Under the pieces are notes generated by a model that did not search any database, had not been told where the DNA came from, and saw only the letters and a program-made list of their open reading frames with translations. The translations under genes and the position numbers were made by a program. This document shows positions 36,610-46,209 of a stretch of 64,000 bases of DNA, in pieces. The stretch is from Oscillospiraceae bacterium. GTDB lineage: Bacteria; Bacillota; Clostridia; Oscillospirales; CAG-272. The DNA is taken from NCBI GenBank assembly GCA_015064505.1, contig SVSB01000004.1, positions 1 to 64,000 on the forward strand, read 5' to 3'. Every line of letters begins with the position of its first letter. The first letter of the stretch is position 1.

Positions 36610-37262
36610 TCAATACCCCCTTACACCAACATATGCTGGTCTCGTATCTAATACAGAGTGTTTCTTCTTATTAGCCCTTACATACAGATTCGGGCTACTC
36701 TCTATATCAAAAATAATACTCGCATCTCCACCTACGCCATTGTAATAGTATGAGGAGAGTCAATGAGTGTCGCTATTAGCTCATTACCTATCGGCGTTTC
36801 TTCGGCTATGTTCCCTTTTTTATAGGTAAGCTCATTTGTAGAAAAACTATAGAATAATTCGTATTCCGTCAATTCATTTATACAACTTAAAGCCTCAATA
36901 ATGTAATCGTCATTTTCACTAGATACGATTACCGTATTTCCGCTCGGATCCACATACCCTACAGGATTCCCATAGCAATAGACATAAAGATTAAGGCTCA
37001 AGGGGTCGTTGGGGTTGTAATACGCCCAAGAATCTTGCTGTGTGAATCTACCCGTTGCGGGGTCGTACCAACGTGCGCGGAGGAAGTAAGTTCCCGTTGC
37101 TGTATCGAAGTATTCTCCACAGTAGCGGAAGGGGTTTTGGTCGGAAATCAAGGCGTTTGCGGTGTTGCGGTCATTACCGAAAGCATCGTAATCGTATGTG
37201 GTTACGGTAATGCGGTCGGAACCGATAGTTCGCACCACGTCACCGTGAGCATTATGGCGGTC
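36610..37262 (-). pseudogene. Orphan Rhs core stub with frameshifted, truncated C-terminal tip
   Basis: HNAHGDVVRTIGS...YDYDAFGN...RYCGEYFDTATGTYFLRARWYDPATGRFTQQDSW...NLYVYCYGNPVGYVDPSGN; second frame continues SYYYNGVGGDASIIFDIESSPNLYVRANKKKHSVLDTRPAYVGVRGY-stop. Confidence 0.75.
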
Positions 37263-37863
37263 AGTCCGTCTCGCTTGTTTCCTCTTCGTTGCGCGGAGAT
37301 AATTTCGATAAGTTTTCAAGATCCAACCGCCAAACCTCACGGAAGCTTTCTTCATAAACGGTTTCTCCGGTTTTTCCGTCAATGAACGTAAAGGTAACTT
37401 TCACGTCACAAGGGGCGGTGCCGTTCATCAATTGCGCAATACGGAGGGCGTACAGGGTAGAAAAGGGCATTTTTTCGACCATTGCACTTACGTCCTCCCG
37501 ATATCCCTCAAAGGAAACGTGATAATAATCATCGGATATTTTAATGCCCAGTTCTTTTGCCGTGATTATGAACGGTTCGTAAAACTCACAAATGATCTCT
37601 TTTTGATCGGCGGTGATCCCCACTATCAGATCGCCGTTTTTATCCACGTAGGAATTTTCGCGGAAATCGCCAATGTCATCATAAAACGGAAAATGCTCAT
37701 TAAAAAATTCGGTCGGCGTTACGGAAAAGTAGCGTTCGCACTCTTCCGGTGTGAAAACAAATTCGGTAATTCTGTTTTTGTAATTATTTACAGCAATGGC
37801 TGCAATCGCTACGATAACGAGTATGCAAATTGAAGCGTATCCAGGTAATAGTCTCTTTCTCAT
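37261..37863 (-). CDS. Hypothetical signal-anchored protein, candidate immunity protein
   Basis: Internal ATG MRKRLLPGYASICILVIVAIAAIAVNNYKN; its stop codon abuts the Rhs core stub. Confidence 0.55.
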   Translation of the reverse strand: MRKRLLPGYASICILVIVAIAAIAVNNYKNRITEFVFTPEECERYFSVTPTEFFNEHFPFYDDIGDFRENSYVDKNGDLIVGITADQKEIICEFYEPFIITAKELGIKISDDYYHVSFEGYREDVSAMVEKMPFSTLYALRIAQLMNGTAPCDVKVTFTFIDGKTGETVYEESFREVWRLDLENLSKLSPRNEEETSETD

Positions 37864-37972
37864 AAACAACTCCGATTGAAGGCCGGCTCGTGACGGGGAC
37901 GCGGTTCTGTGCGTTCCCGTTCGGTGTGGTGAAGCGTTCTTCACTTTTTGTAAAGACCGAGCGCCGGTCGGA

Positions 37973-38740
37973 TTATAAGGATCTCATAAAATCGCAGAAG
38001 CTCTTAAGGCTTTCCGGCGTTTTCTCTCCACCACCCTCAAAGGACACGGTGGCGTCGTATCCTCCCTTGCGGAGATAGTCGATAAACTGCCCGTAATCAG
38101 CGCCGTCGTCGGGGGTGGGAAGGGTACGTTTGCAGGGGGAAGCTACGTGGGTGTGAAAAATGTTTTTTGCCAAAGTCTCAAGCTTTGACATCTTCTCACC
38201 ATTCTGCATAAGGTGGTAGTAATCAACGTGGGAGCCAACGTTGTCGCAGCCCGTCATTTCGGCAAGCCTTGCTGCGTCCTCGGCATAGTTGATTATATTG
38301 CATTCCGCGGTGCGCAGAGGTTCTATGCATACCCATTGCCCGTGCTTTTTTGCTACTTGCGCAAATATTTGCGTGACCCTTACAAGCTGCTCCATCGCCT
38401 CGTCAAAGTCAAAGCCCTCGGGCACCTCCTTTGCCTTGGAGGAGCCGAAAACGAGCATTTTAACGCCCAGCTTTGCCAGCTTTGCAAAGCTGCTTTCGGA
38501 AAAATCGCGTATTTTTTCGTAATCCACGTCGGGCCCCGTGAGACGAAGGTCCGGAGGAACGAGTCCGTTGCAGGCGTAGAAAAAGCCCTCGGGCAAGGTG
38601 CTTTTGAGAGCAAGCATATTCTTAAATGCCGCCTCGTCTGATTTTGCGAGCTCCCAATTGCTTACTTCAACGAAATCAAGGCCCGATTCGTATGCGGTTT
38701 TTATCATAGCGGGGTTCGTAGTGCAAATTCCGATTTTCAT
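37973..38740 (-). CDS. Sugar phosphate isomerase/epimerase (AP endonuclease 2-like TIM barrel)
   Basis: KIGICTTNPAMIKTAYESGLDFVEVSNWEL, VCIEPLR, NVGSHVDYYHL, DATVSFEGGG. Confidence 0.8.
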   Translation of the reverse strand: MKIGICTTNPAMIKTAYESGLDFVEVSNWELAKSDEAAFKNMLALKSTLPEGFFYACNGLVPPDLRLTGPDVDYEKIRDFSESSFAKLAKLGVKMLVFGSSKAKEVPEGFDFDEAMEQLVRVTQIFAQVAKKHGQWVCIEPLRTAECNIINYAEDAARLAEMTGCDNVGSHVDYYHLMQNGEKMSKLETLAKNIFHTHVASPCKRTLPTPDDGADYGQFIDYLRKGGYDATVSFEGGGEKTPESLKSFCDFMRSL

Positions 38741-38897
38741 AAAGTTCTCCTGCTACGGTGCGTGTCGTGTGTTTTTAATTTAGCATATTTAGAACGTAAA
38801 GTCAACGGTTTCGCCACGGAGTTTTGCCGCTTTCCCACAGAGAGCTACGGCATTTTATTACTTAATAATAATATAATTAAAATATCTTGCAAAGGCA

Positions 38898-38926
38898 TTG
38901 AAAAAGCGGAAATACTATGGTATAAT
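38898..38926 (+). promoter_or_regulatory. Sigma-A-type promoter for the alr-led operon
   Basis: TTGAAA-N17-TATAAT. Confidence 0.65.
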
Positions 38927-38973
38927 AGCACGATAATAAGTATCTTGGAAAAGTATGCACACAGGAGGCGCGG

Positions 38974-39501
38974 ATGGATAACGGTGTCGGTATATTCGGC
39001 TATTCCCGCAGGGCGAAGAGACGCGGGGCTTACTTGCGCAAATGCGTGATGACGGCCGTGCTGTGGGTCCTTTTGGCGCTTGTAAACGGCTATGCGGCCT
39101 TGTGGCTGGGTTCTCCCGCCGCCATCGGCTTTGCCGTGATAATTGAAATAACCGTTATTTTGCTTACTCTTCCCAACTTCAGGCTTGAATACGATTATGA
39201 GATCGAGGATGGCGTTTTTACCGTTGCAAAAATTAACGGCGTCTCTCGCCGCAAGGTGCTTACCTCCTTTTCCCTCCGCGATGCGGTGCTCCTTGCGCCC
39301 TTAAGCGACGACGTGCTCCGCAAATGCGAAAACGAGCGTCCCGCAAGGGCACTTGACGTTACGAGCGGCTTTGAGCCCGAAAACAGAGCGGCGGTGCTTT
39401 ATCCCGACGAAAAGGGAAGGCTTACGCTTCTTCTGTTCGATGCAAACGAAAGATTCTTCAAGGCGGCAAGATTTTACTGTCCTGCGGCTATGCGCCGCTG
39501 A
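38974..39501 (+). CDS. Hypothetical membrane protein
   Basis: Two TM helices then PH-like beta-rich domain. Confidence 0.55.
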   Translation: MDNGVGIFGYSRRAKRRGAYLRKCVMTAVLWVLLALVNGYAALWLGSPAAIGFAVIIEITVILLTLPNFRLEYDYEIEDGVFTVAKINGVSRRKVLTSFSLRDAVLLAPLSDDVLRKCENERPARALDVTSGFEPENRAAVLYPDEKGRLTLLLFDANERFFKAARFYCPAAMRR

Positions 39502-39515
39502 CAGGAGGCGATTAC

Positions 39516-40652
39516 ATGCAAAACAAAGAAATTTTGAAAACATATGCAAAAATAGATCTGGGAGCACTTGAGCATAATTATCTTGCTATCAAGGCTCACA
39601 TAGATAAGGATACCCCCCAATGCCGGGTTATGTGCGTGGTTAAGGCGGATGCCTACGGTCACGGTGCGGAGAACTGCGTGAAGCGGCTGGCGGGTCTTGG
39701 GGTGCGGCGCTTTGGCGTTTCCTGCATTGAGGAGGCCCGTCAGGTACGCCGCTTTGCCCCCGAAAACAGCGATATTCTCATCCTTGGCTACACTCCCGTG
39801 GAGAACGCGGGGGAGCTTGCGGAGAGCGGATATATCCAGACCGTCTACAGTCCCGAATACGGCAGGGCGCTATCGTGCGCCGCCGTTGAGGCAGGGCAGA
39901 CCGTCAGAGTGCATATCAAGGTAGACACGGGAATGAACCGAATCGGCTTTTCTGCGCTTGACGGAGCGGCTTGCGCCGAGGAGATAAGCAAGGTGACGGA
40001 GCTTGGCGGCATTCGTGCCGAGGGAATATTCACCCACTTTGCCTGTGCAGACGGGGCGATCGAGGAAACGGAGCGGCAGCACGATCTGTTCGCGGGCGTG
40101 CTTGATGCTCTTGGGGAAAAGGTGAAGGGGCTGTGCGTTCACTGCTGTAACAGTGCGGCGGCAATGCGCTTCCCCGAGTACAGGCACGATATGGTGCGCG
40201 TTGGCATCATTCTTTACGGGCTTTCCCCCGATAGGGAGCTTGCGTTGCCCGTAAGCCTTGAGCCCGTTATGACCTTTATGACCACGGTCATCCACGTGCA
40301 TTCCCTGAAGGCGGGGGAGAGGATAAGCTACGGCGGAAGCTATACGGCGGAGAGGGATATGCGCGTTGCCACTCTCGGAGTCGGATATGCAGACGGTTTT
40401 CTCCGCGCATTCTCCGGCGGCGGTCAGGTGCTTATAAACGGCAGCCCCGCGCCCGTCGTTGGCAGAGTCTGTATGGATCAGTGCATGGTGGATATCGGAG
40501 ATCGCGAGGTGCGTCCGGGCGACGTTGCCGTGATCTTTGACAGCGAGGGCAAAAATATAGAAAAGCTTGCGGCATCCGCAGATACCATCTGCTACGAGCT
40601 CGTTTGCCTCGTTGGAAAGCGAGTAAAGAGGATATCCGCAGAAAACCCATAA
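39516..40652 (+). CDS. alr: Alanine racemase
   Basis: AKIDLGALEHNYLAIK, VVKADAYGHGAENC (PLP Lys), RVGIILYGLSP, GRVCMDQCMVDIG. Confidence 0.95.
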   Translation: MQNKEILKTYAKIDLGALEHNYLAIKAHIDKDTPQCRVMCVVKADAYGHGAENCVKRLAGLGVRRFGVSCIEEARQVRRFAPENSDILILGYTPVENAGELAESGYIQTVYSPEYGRALSCAAVEAGQTVRVHIKVDTGMNRIGFSALDGAACAEEISKVTELGGIRAEGIFTHFACADGAIEETERQHDLFAGVLDALGEKVKGLCVHCCNSAAAMRFPEYRHDMVRVGIILYGLSPDRELALPVSLEPVMTFMTTVIHVHSLKAGERISYGGSYTAERDMRVATLGVGYADGFLRAFSGGGQVLINGSPAPVVGRVCMDQCMVDIGDREVRPGDVAVIFDSEGKNIEKLAASADTICYELVCLVGKRVKRISAENP

Positions 40653-40692
40653 GCGTGCGCTTGCACAACAAAAGTACACAAAAGGAATTTTA

Positions 40693-42135
40693 ATGGACAA
40701 GAACAACCAAAACCAAACGAATACCAACAGGCATAAATGGCGGCCGTTCGTTCTTATTATGGCTCTTGCAGTGTGCGTTGCCTCCGCCTTCGTTGTGGGC
40801 AGAGGAATGAACGCCCCGACAACGGAGCAATCGCCTACGACGGAGGAGACCGTGAAAACTCTCGGCGCCGTTAAACCGCCGGACGAGACCGTGATGGTAT
40901 ATCCCGGATCGGTTGCGGATTTTGAGGGCGGCAGCTTCAAGATACTGGTTGCCGACAAGGAGCGCAATACGGGCTTTGACGGCGACAGCGCTCCAACGAT
41001 ACTTTCCCGCATAGACGCCGACGAGGGGCAGATGCTTGCTTTTGATCTTAATATAGACCTTAAGGTGGTAAGACTTGCGGATCCCGTTGCTTACGTTATG
41101 GCGGCTCACGCCGCAAACGAGGGAGATACGGCGGATCTGCTCGTGCTTGACCTGTTCGTTGAGAACACCTCGGAGCTTAACCACCACGCGGCGGATCTGC
41201 TTGCGGGAGGTCTGCTTGCGGATCTCAACCGAGTGGAGAACGTACACCTTGACGGAGACGGTTATTATACCGATATAAATACGGCGCTCTCCGTCCGCGG
41301 CAAGACGTTTCTTGCGGCATCGGATGCCACCGCAGGCTTCCGTGACTCTCTTGTGGGAGTGATATTTGATAAAGAGCAGCTGGACGTTGCTCCTTCCGAG
41401 CTTGCGGCAACGGTGGAAAGCGGAAAATGGACTCTTGATACCCTCCACGGCATCGTGAAGGAGCAAAGCGGGAACGGCGTATATACCGACTGCAACGAGG
41501 CGGTGGTGTGGATGCTGGGAATGGGAGCAAGGGATGCGGTCCCAACCGAGGACGGATTCCGCGTTTCCGTTACCGAGAACGGCGCCGTGGAGCTGTTCGG
41601 CAAGCTGAAGGGCTCACTGTACGGCAACGTGAGCTCAAAGGGTGTTGTGGGCAGTGCCGACGCGGTGTTCCGCCAGGGCACCGTCGGTGAATTCGGCACC
41701 CTTGATACCGCCACCTACGGTATGCTCCCTCTGCCAAAGGCAACCGAGCAGGGGAGCTACGTGTCCGTTGCGGATCCGAGCAGGGCAACGGTCATGGCTA
41801 TCACCTCCTTCTGCGACGACAGGGAGCGCAGCGGTACGGTGATGGATAATCTGGTAAAGCGCACGGCAGAGCATTTTGCCGAGGCTTACATAAACGACGT
41901 TTCAAGAGGGGATACGGTCAGCCGTGCAAGCATTGAAAAAATGTTTGAGAGCCGTTCCGTGTGCGTAATTGCGGTGCTGGGTTATCCCGACACGCTGGAA
42001 GACGCCTGCGAAACGCTGATACTCGGCAAAAACACGGACCTTAACGCCTTCCTGAAGCAAAGAAGTTACTTTTTGCAGAACGCTCTTGACATTATCGTTT
42101 CCGATATTGCAGGGGACGAGGATGCAGAGCAATAA
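40693..42135 (+). CDS. Membrane-anchored solute-binding-protein-like protein
   Basis: N-terminal TM, FKILVADKERNTG, SBP-1-like C-terminal half (YGMLPLPKATEQGSYVSVADPSRATVMAITSFC). Confidence 0.5.
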   Translation: MDKNNQNQTNTNRHKWRPFVLIMALAVCVASAFVVGRGMNAPTTEQSPTTEETVKTLGAVKPPDETVMVYPGSVADFEGGSFKILVADKERNTGFDGDSAPTILSRIDADEGQMLAFDLNIDLKVVRLADPVAYVMAAHAANEGDTADLLVLDLFVENTSELNHHAADLLAGGLLADLNRVENVHLDGDGYYTDINTALSVRGKTFLAASDATAGFRDSLVGVIFDKEQLDVAPSELAATVESGKWTLDTLHGIVKEQSGNGVYTDCNEAVVWMLGMGARDAVPTEDGFRVSVTENGAVELFGKLKGSLYGNVSSKGVVGSADAVFRQGTVGEFGTLDTATYGMLPLPKATEQGSYVSVADPSRATVMAITSFCDDRERSGTVMDNLVKRTAEHFAEAYINDVSRGDTVSRASIEKMFESRSVCVIAVLGYPDTLEDACETLILGKNTDLNAFLKQRSYFLQNALDIIVSDIAGDEDAEQ

Positions 42136-42178
42136 AAAAGATAATGAAAGATGGGCAAAGCCCGGAAAGGAACATAAA

Positions 42179-43972
42179 ATGGCAAATTTACTTTCAGAAA
42201 ACGATAAGAGGACGTGCCGTTGCGGCGAGCTTACCGAAAACGATATCGGCAAGACCGTGACGGTCATGGGTTGGACCCAGCGCCAGCGCGACCTGGGACA
42301 GCTTATATTCATCGATCTCCGCGACCGCAGCGGAATCATCCAGCTTTCCTTTGACAAGAATACCGACGAAAAGAGCTTTGAGACCGCGTACGGAGTAAGA
42401 TCCGAGACGGTGCTTATGGCAAAGGGCGTTGTGCGCAGCAGAGGAGAGGGCGCCATCAACCGCAAGATACCTACCGGTGCTATCGAGGTTGCGGTTAAGG
42501 AGCTTACGGTTCTTTCCCGTTCCGAGACGCCTCCCTTTGAGATCGTGGAGAACAGCCAGGTGCGCCCCGAGCTCCGTATGCGTTACCGCTATCTTGACCT
42601 CCGCCGTCCCGATCTTGCGAAAAACATTATCGCAAGAAGCAAAATAGCGCAGATCACCAGAGAGTACTATATGGGTGAGGGCTTCCTTGAAATAGAAACC
42701 CCCAACCTTATCGGACCTACCCCCGAGGGCGCACGTGACTATCTTGTTCCCAGCCGCGTTCACCCCGGCAAGTTCTACGCGCTTCCCCAGTCTCCTCAGC
42801 TTTACAAGCAGCTTTTGATGGTATCGGGCTTTGACCGCTATTTCCAGCTTGCCCGTTGCTTCCGCGACGAGGACCTGCGCGTTGACCGTCAGCCCGAGTT
42901 CACCCAGATAGATACCGAGTATTCCTTCGTTACCCAGGAGGACGTTATTGCCACCACCGAGGGATACCTCAAGAAGGTATGGAAGGAATTCAGAGGCGAG
43001 GATATAGAGCTTCCCCTGCCCCGTCTTACTTATGCGGAGGCAATGGAGCGCTTTGGCTCCGATAAGCCCGACGTGCGCTTCGGCTTTGAGCTGAGGAACA
43101 TCTCCGATATCGCAGGCAAGACTTCCTTCAAGGTATTTGCAGGCTGCGTTGAGAACGGCGGAAGCGTTCGCGCCATCAACGTAAAGGGCGGCGGATCTAT
43201 GCCACGCAAGGAGATAGACGGCCTCGGCGAGTTCGTAAAGACCTACAAGGCAAAGGGTATGGCTTGGTATAAGATGAATAAGGGCGAGGTTTCCTCCTCT
43301 TACGCCAAGTTCCTTACCGAGGAAGAGAATAACGCCATCCTCAAGGCAATGGAATTTGAGGACGGCGACCTTATCTGCATCGTTGCGGATAAGGACAGCG
43401 TGGTATTTGACGCCCTGGGCGCGCTCAGATGCGAGTGCGCAAAGCGCCTGGGTCTGCTTGACCCCATGGAGACGAAGCTTCTTTGGGTAACGGACTTCCC
43501 CCTCTTTGAATACTCCGAGGAGGACGGCAGATACTATGCAAAGCACCACCCCTTCACCATGCCCAATCCCGAGGATCTGGATAAGCTGGAGAGCGACCGC
43601 GGAAACGTTCGTGCCATCGCCTACGATATCGTTATGAACGGTACCGAGATCGGCGGCGGTTCCATCAGAATCCACGATCCCGAGATCCAGCAGAGAATGT
43701 TTGCCGCCCTCGGCTTTACCCCCGAGGAGGCACAGGCAAAGTTCGGCTTCCTGCTTGATGCGTTCAAGTACGGCGTACCTCCTCACGGCGGTCTTGCCTT
43801 CGGCTTTGACAGACTTGTGACTCTGCTTCTGGGTCTTGAGGATATCCGCGACGTTATAGCCTTCCCCAAGGCGCAGAACGCTTCCGAGCTTATGACCAAG
43901 TGCCCTGCAGAAGCTGATGCAAAGGCTCTTGACGAGCTTTCCATCGCTATCACCCGCAAAGAGGAAGAGTAA
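42179..43972 (+). CDS. aspS: Aspartyl-tRNA synthetase
   Basis: VMGWTQRQRDLGQLIFIDLRDRSGIIQLSF, YRYLDLRRPDL, FDRYFQLARCFRDEDLRVDRQPEFTQID, HGGLAFGFDR. Confidence 0.95.
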   Translation: MANLLSENDKRTCRCGELTENDIGKTVTVMGWTQRQRDLGQLIFIDLRDRSGIIQLSFDKNTDEKSFETAYGVRSETVLMAKGVVRSRGEGAINRKIPTGAIEVAVKELTVLSRSETPPFEIVENSQVRPELRMRYRYLDLRRPDLAKNIIARSKIAQITREYYMGEGFLEIETPNLIGPTPEGARDYLVPSRVHPGKFYALPQSPQLYKQLLMVSGFDRYFQLARCFRDEDLRVDRQPEFTQIDTEYSFVTQEDVIATTEGYLKKVWKEFRGEDIELPLPRLTYAEAMERFGSDKPDVRFGFELRNISDIAGKTSFKVFAGCVENGGSVRAINVKGGGSMPRKEIDGLGEFVKTYKAKGMAWYKMNKGEVSSSYAKFLTEEENNAILKAMEFEDGDLICIVADKDSVVFDALGALRCECAKRLGLLDPMETKLLWVTDFPLFEYSEEDGRYYAKHHPFTMPNPEDLDKLESDRGNVRAIAYDIVMNGTEIGGGSIRIHDPEIQQRMFAALGFTPEEAQAKFGFLLDAFKYGVPPHGGLAFGFDRLVTLLLGLEDIRDVIAFPKAQNASELMTKCPAEADAKALDELSIAITRKEEE

Positions 43973-43980
43973 AACGGGGT

Positions 43981-44898
43981 ATGCAGAATACTTCAACTCG
44001 CCCCTTCGGCGTTCTTCTGATAGATAAGCCGGAGAATATGACGAGCCACAATGCGGTTAACCGCGTGCGCAGGCTGTATAACACCCGCGAGGTGGGTCAT
44101 ACGGGCACCCTTGACCCTATGGCAACGGGACTTCTCGTTTTGCTGGTGGGCAGAGCAGTGAAGGCATCGGAGTATTTTTCCGAGGGCGATAAGGGATACG
44201 AAGCCCGTATGCGCCTCGGTATGATAAGCGACACGGAGGATATATGGGGGCAGACGGAGAAAACCGCCGCCCCCATCCCCGCGAGGGAAAGGGTGCTTGA
44301 ATGCGCACGATCCTTTTGCGGAGATATCCTTCAGGTGCCTCCCATGTACAGCGCTCTCAAAAGAGACGGGCAAAAGCTCGTTGATCTTGCAAGAAGCGGC
44401 AAGACGGTGGAGCGTGAGCCCCGCCCGGTCACCGTATATTCCCTTGAGGCGGATGCAATATCCGACGAGGAATACAGCCTGAGTATATCCTGCTCCAAGG
44501 GCACGTATATACGCACCCTTTGCGCGGATATAGGTGCCGCACTCGGATGCGGAGGGGTAATGAGCGCACTGAGGCGCACCGCCGCCTGCGGTTTTTCCGT
44601 TGAGAAGGCTCACACCTTTGATGAGCTGGAGCAGATGACGGAAGAGGAACGGGACGCGTTGCTTCTGCCAACGGAGGCGGCGTTTTCCCATCTGCCGCGG
44701 GTATATCTTACGGAGTTTTTTGCAACTCTTGCAAAGCGCGGTAATCAGATATATCAGCATAAGATAGGAACGGATATGCCCTTGGGCACGAGGGTATTGC
44801 TGTTCGATAAAGACGGCTTTTTTGCATTCGGTGAGGTAAAAAGCTTCCCCGAGGGAAGCGCAATAAAGCCGATAAAACAGATAAGACTTGATTTTTGA
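43981..44898 (+). CDS. truB: tRNA pseudouridine(55) synthase
   Basis: GVLLIDKPENMTSHNAVNRVRRLYNTREVGHTGTLDPMATGLL. Confidence 0.95.
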   Translation: MQNTSTRPFGVLLIDKPENMTSHNAVNRVRRLYNTREVGHTGTLDPMATGLLVLLVGRAVKASEYFSEGDKGYEARMRLGMISDTEDIWGQTEKTAAPIPARERVLECARSFCGDILQVPPMYSALKRDGQKLVDLARSGKTVEREPRPVTVYSLEADAISDEEYSLSISCSKGTYIRTLCADIGAALGCGGVMSALRRTAACGFSVEKAHTFDELEQMTEEERDALLLPTEAAFSHLPRVYLTEFFATLAKRGNQIYQHKIGTDMPLGTRVLLFDKDGFFAFGEVKSFPEGSAIKPIKQIRLDF

Positions 44899-44905
44899 GG
44901 TGGAT

Positions 44906-45712
44906 ATGTTCAGACCTGTACGGGCAGAAAACGGAGTTGTATTCTACCGAAGCGATATGCTTGGGGAGGTCATACACGGCTTTTCCGCCCGTATAGGCGG
45001 AGTATCCCGATTGACGCACACCGCCTGCCTCAATCTTGCCTTTGGGCGCGGAGATGAGGATGAAACGGTGTTAAAAAACACGGAGCTGTTTGCTGATGCC
45101 GTTGGCTTTGATGCAAAACGGCTCGTTTCCGTACCCCAGATACATTCCTCAAGGATATTCACCGTTACGGAGGATATGCTCGGAGAGGGAGTCTACAGAA
45201 AAGCCACTGCTGAGGGGGACGGATATATTATTACGGAGCGGGGAATGTTTGCGGCGGTAAAGACCGCAGACTGCGTTCCCGTACTGCTTTACGATCCCGC
45301 AGAAAAAATATGCGCCGCCGTTCACGCGGGCTGGCGCGGCACCTTCGCTCTCATTGCCGCAGGGGCAGTGGGGCGAATGAAGGAGCTTGGCTGTAAGGCG
45401 GATAATATCCGCGTTGCCATCGGTCCCGCCATCGTAGGTGCTTGCTACGAGGTTGGCAAAGAGGTGGCGGATGCCGCCATAGGGGCTCTCGGAGAAAAGG
45501 CAGAGCACGTGCTCGTGCGCGGCAGATCGGAGGGAAAATACCTCTGCGATCTGAAAACCGCCAACAGCATCATCCTTTGCAACGCGGGAGTTAAAAAAGA
45601 AAATATCGACGTTTGCGGCCTTTGCACCCATTGCGAGAGGGAAACCTTCTATTCCCATCGCGCAAGCGGAGGCGTGCGGGGCACTATGATGTCTGTTATA
45701 GGTATGAAATAA
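44906..45712 (+). CDS. pgeF: Polyphenol oxidase/purine nucleoside phosphorylase family (YfiH/PgeF)
   Basis: QIHSSRI, TADCVPVLLYDPAEKICAAVHAGWRGT, GPAIVGACYEVG. Confidence 0.88.
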   Translation: MFRPVRAENGVVFYRSDMLGEVIHGFSARIGGVSRLTHTACLNLAFGRGDEDETVLKNTELFADAVGFDAKRLVSVPQIHSSRIFTVTEDMLGEGVYRKATAEGDGYIITERGMFAAVKTADCVPVLLYDPAEKICAAVHAGWRGTFALIAAGAVGRMKELGCKADNIRVAIGPAIVGACYEVGKEVADAAIGALGEKAEHVLVRGRSEGKYLCDLKTANSIILCNAGVKKENIDVCGLCTHCERETFYSHRASGGVRGTMMSVIGMK

Positions 45713-46209
45713 TGAAAGAGATCACCTGCTGTTTTACGGGGCATCGGCATATTGCCGCAGAGGATATATCGCCCCTGAAGGAGCTTTTGCGGTGCGAGGT
45801 GGAAAAACGGTACGCATCGGGCAAAAGAGTATTCTGCGCGGGCGGCGCGCTCGGCTTTGATACTCTTGCGGCGGAGGCGGTCCTTGCGCTGAAGGAAAAG
45901 CATGGGAACGTAAAGCTGCTACTGTTTTTGCCCTATAAGGATCAGGCAAAGGCGTGGTGTGAGGCGGACAGGCTTAAATACGAAAAGATACTTAAAGAGG
46001 CGGACGGCGTAAGCTATGCGTCGTCCGAATACGTTTCCCAGTGTATGTTCACCCGCAACCGTCAGCTTTGCGATGCATCGTCCGTATGTATCGCGTTTCT
46101 TGACCGTGCCTCGGGAGGCACCTTTTACACGGTAAAATACGCCCGTCAGAACGGGCTTGAGATAGTAAATCTTGCAAAGAAGCTCAGAGGTATAGACGAT
46201 GAAAATTAA
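45712..46209 (+). CDS. SLOG-family protein (DUF1273/YpsA-like)
   Basis: CCFTGHRHI...VFCAGGALGFDTLAAEAVL...ASGGTFYTVKYARQNG. Confidence 0.8.
   Translation: MKEITCCFTGHRHIAAEDISPLKELLRCEVEKRYASGKRVFCAGGALGFDTLAAEAVLALKEKHGNVKLLLFLPYKDQAKAWCEADRLKYEKILKEADGVSYASSEYVSQCMFTRNRQLCDASSVCIAFLDRASGGTFYTVKYARQNGLEIVNLAKKLRGIDDEN

Noticed and set aside
42194-43996. 600-aa - strand ORF
   Set aside because: Antisense shadow of aspS.
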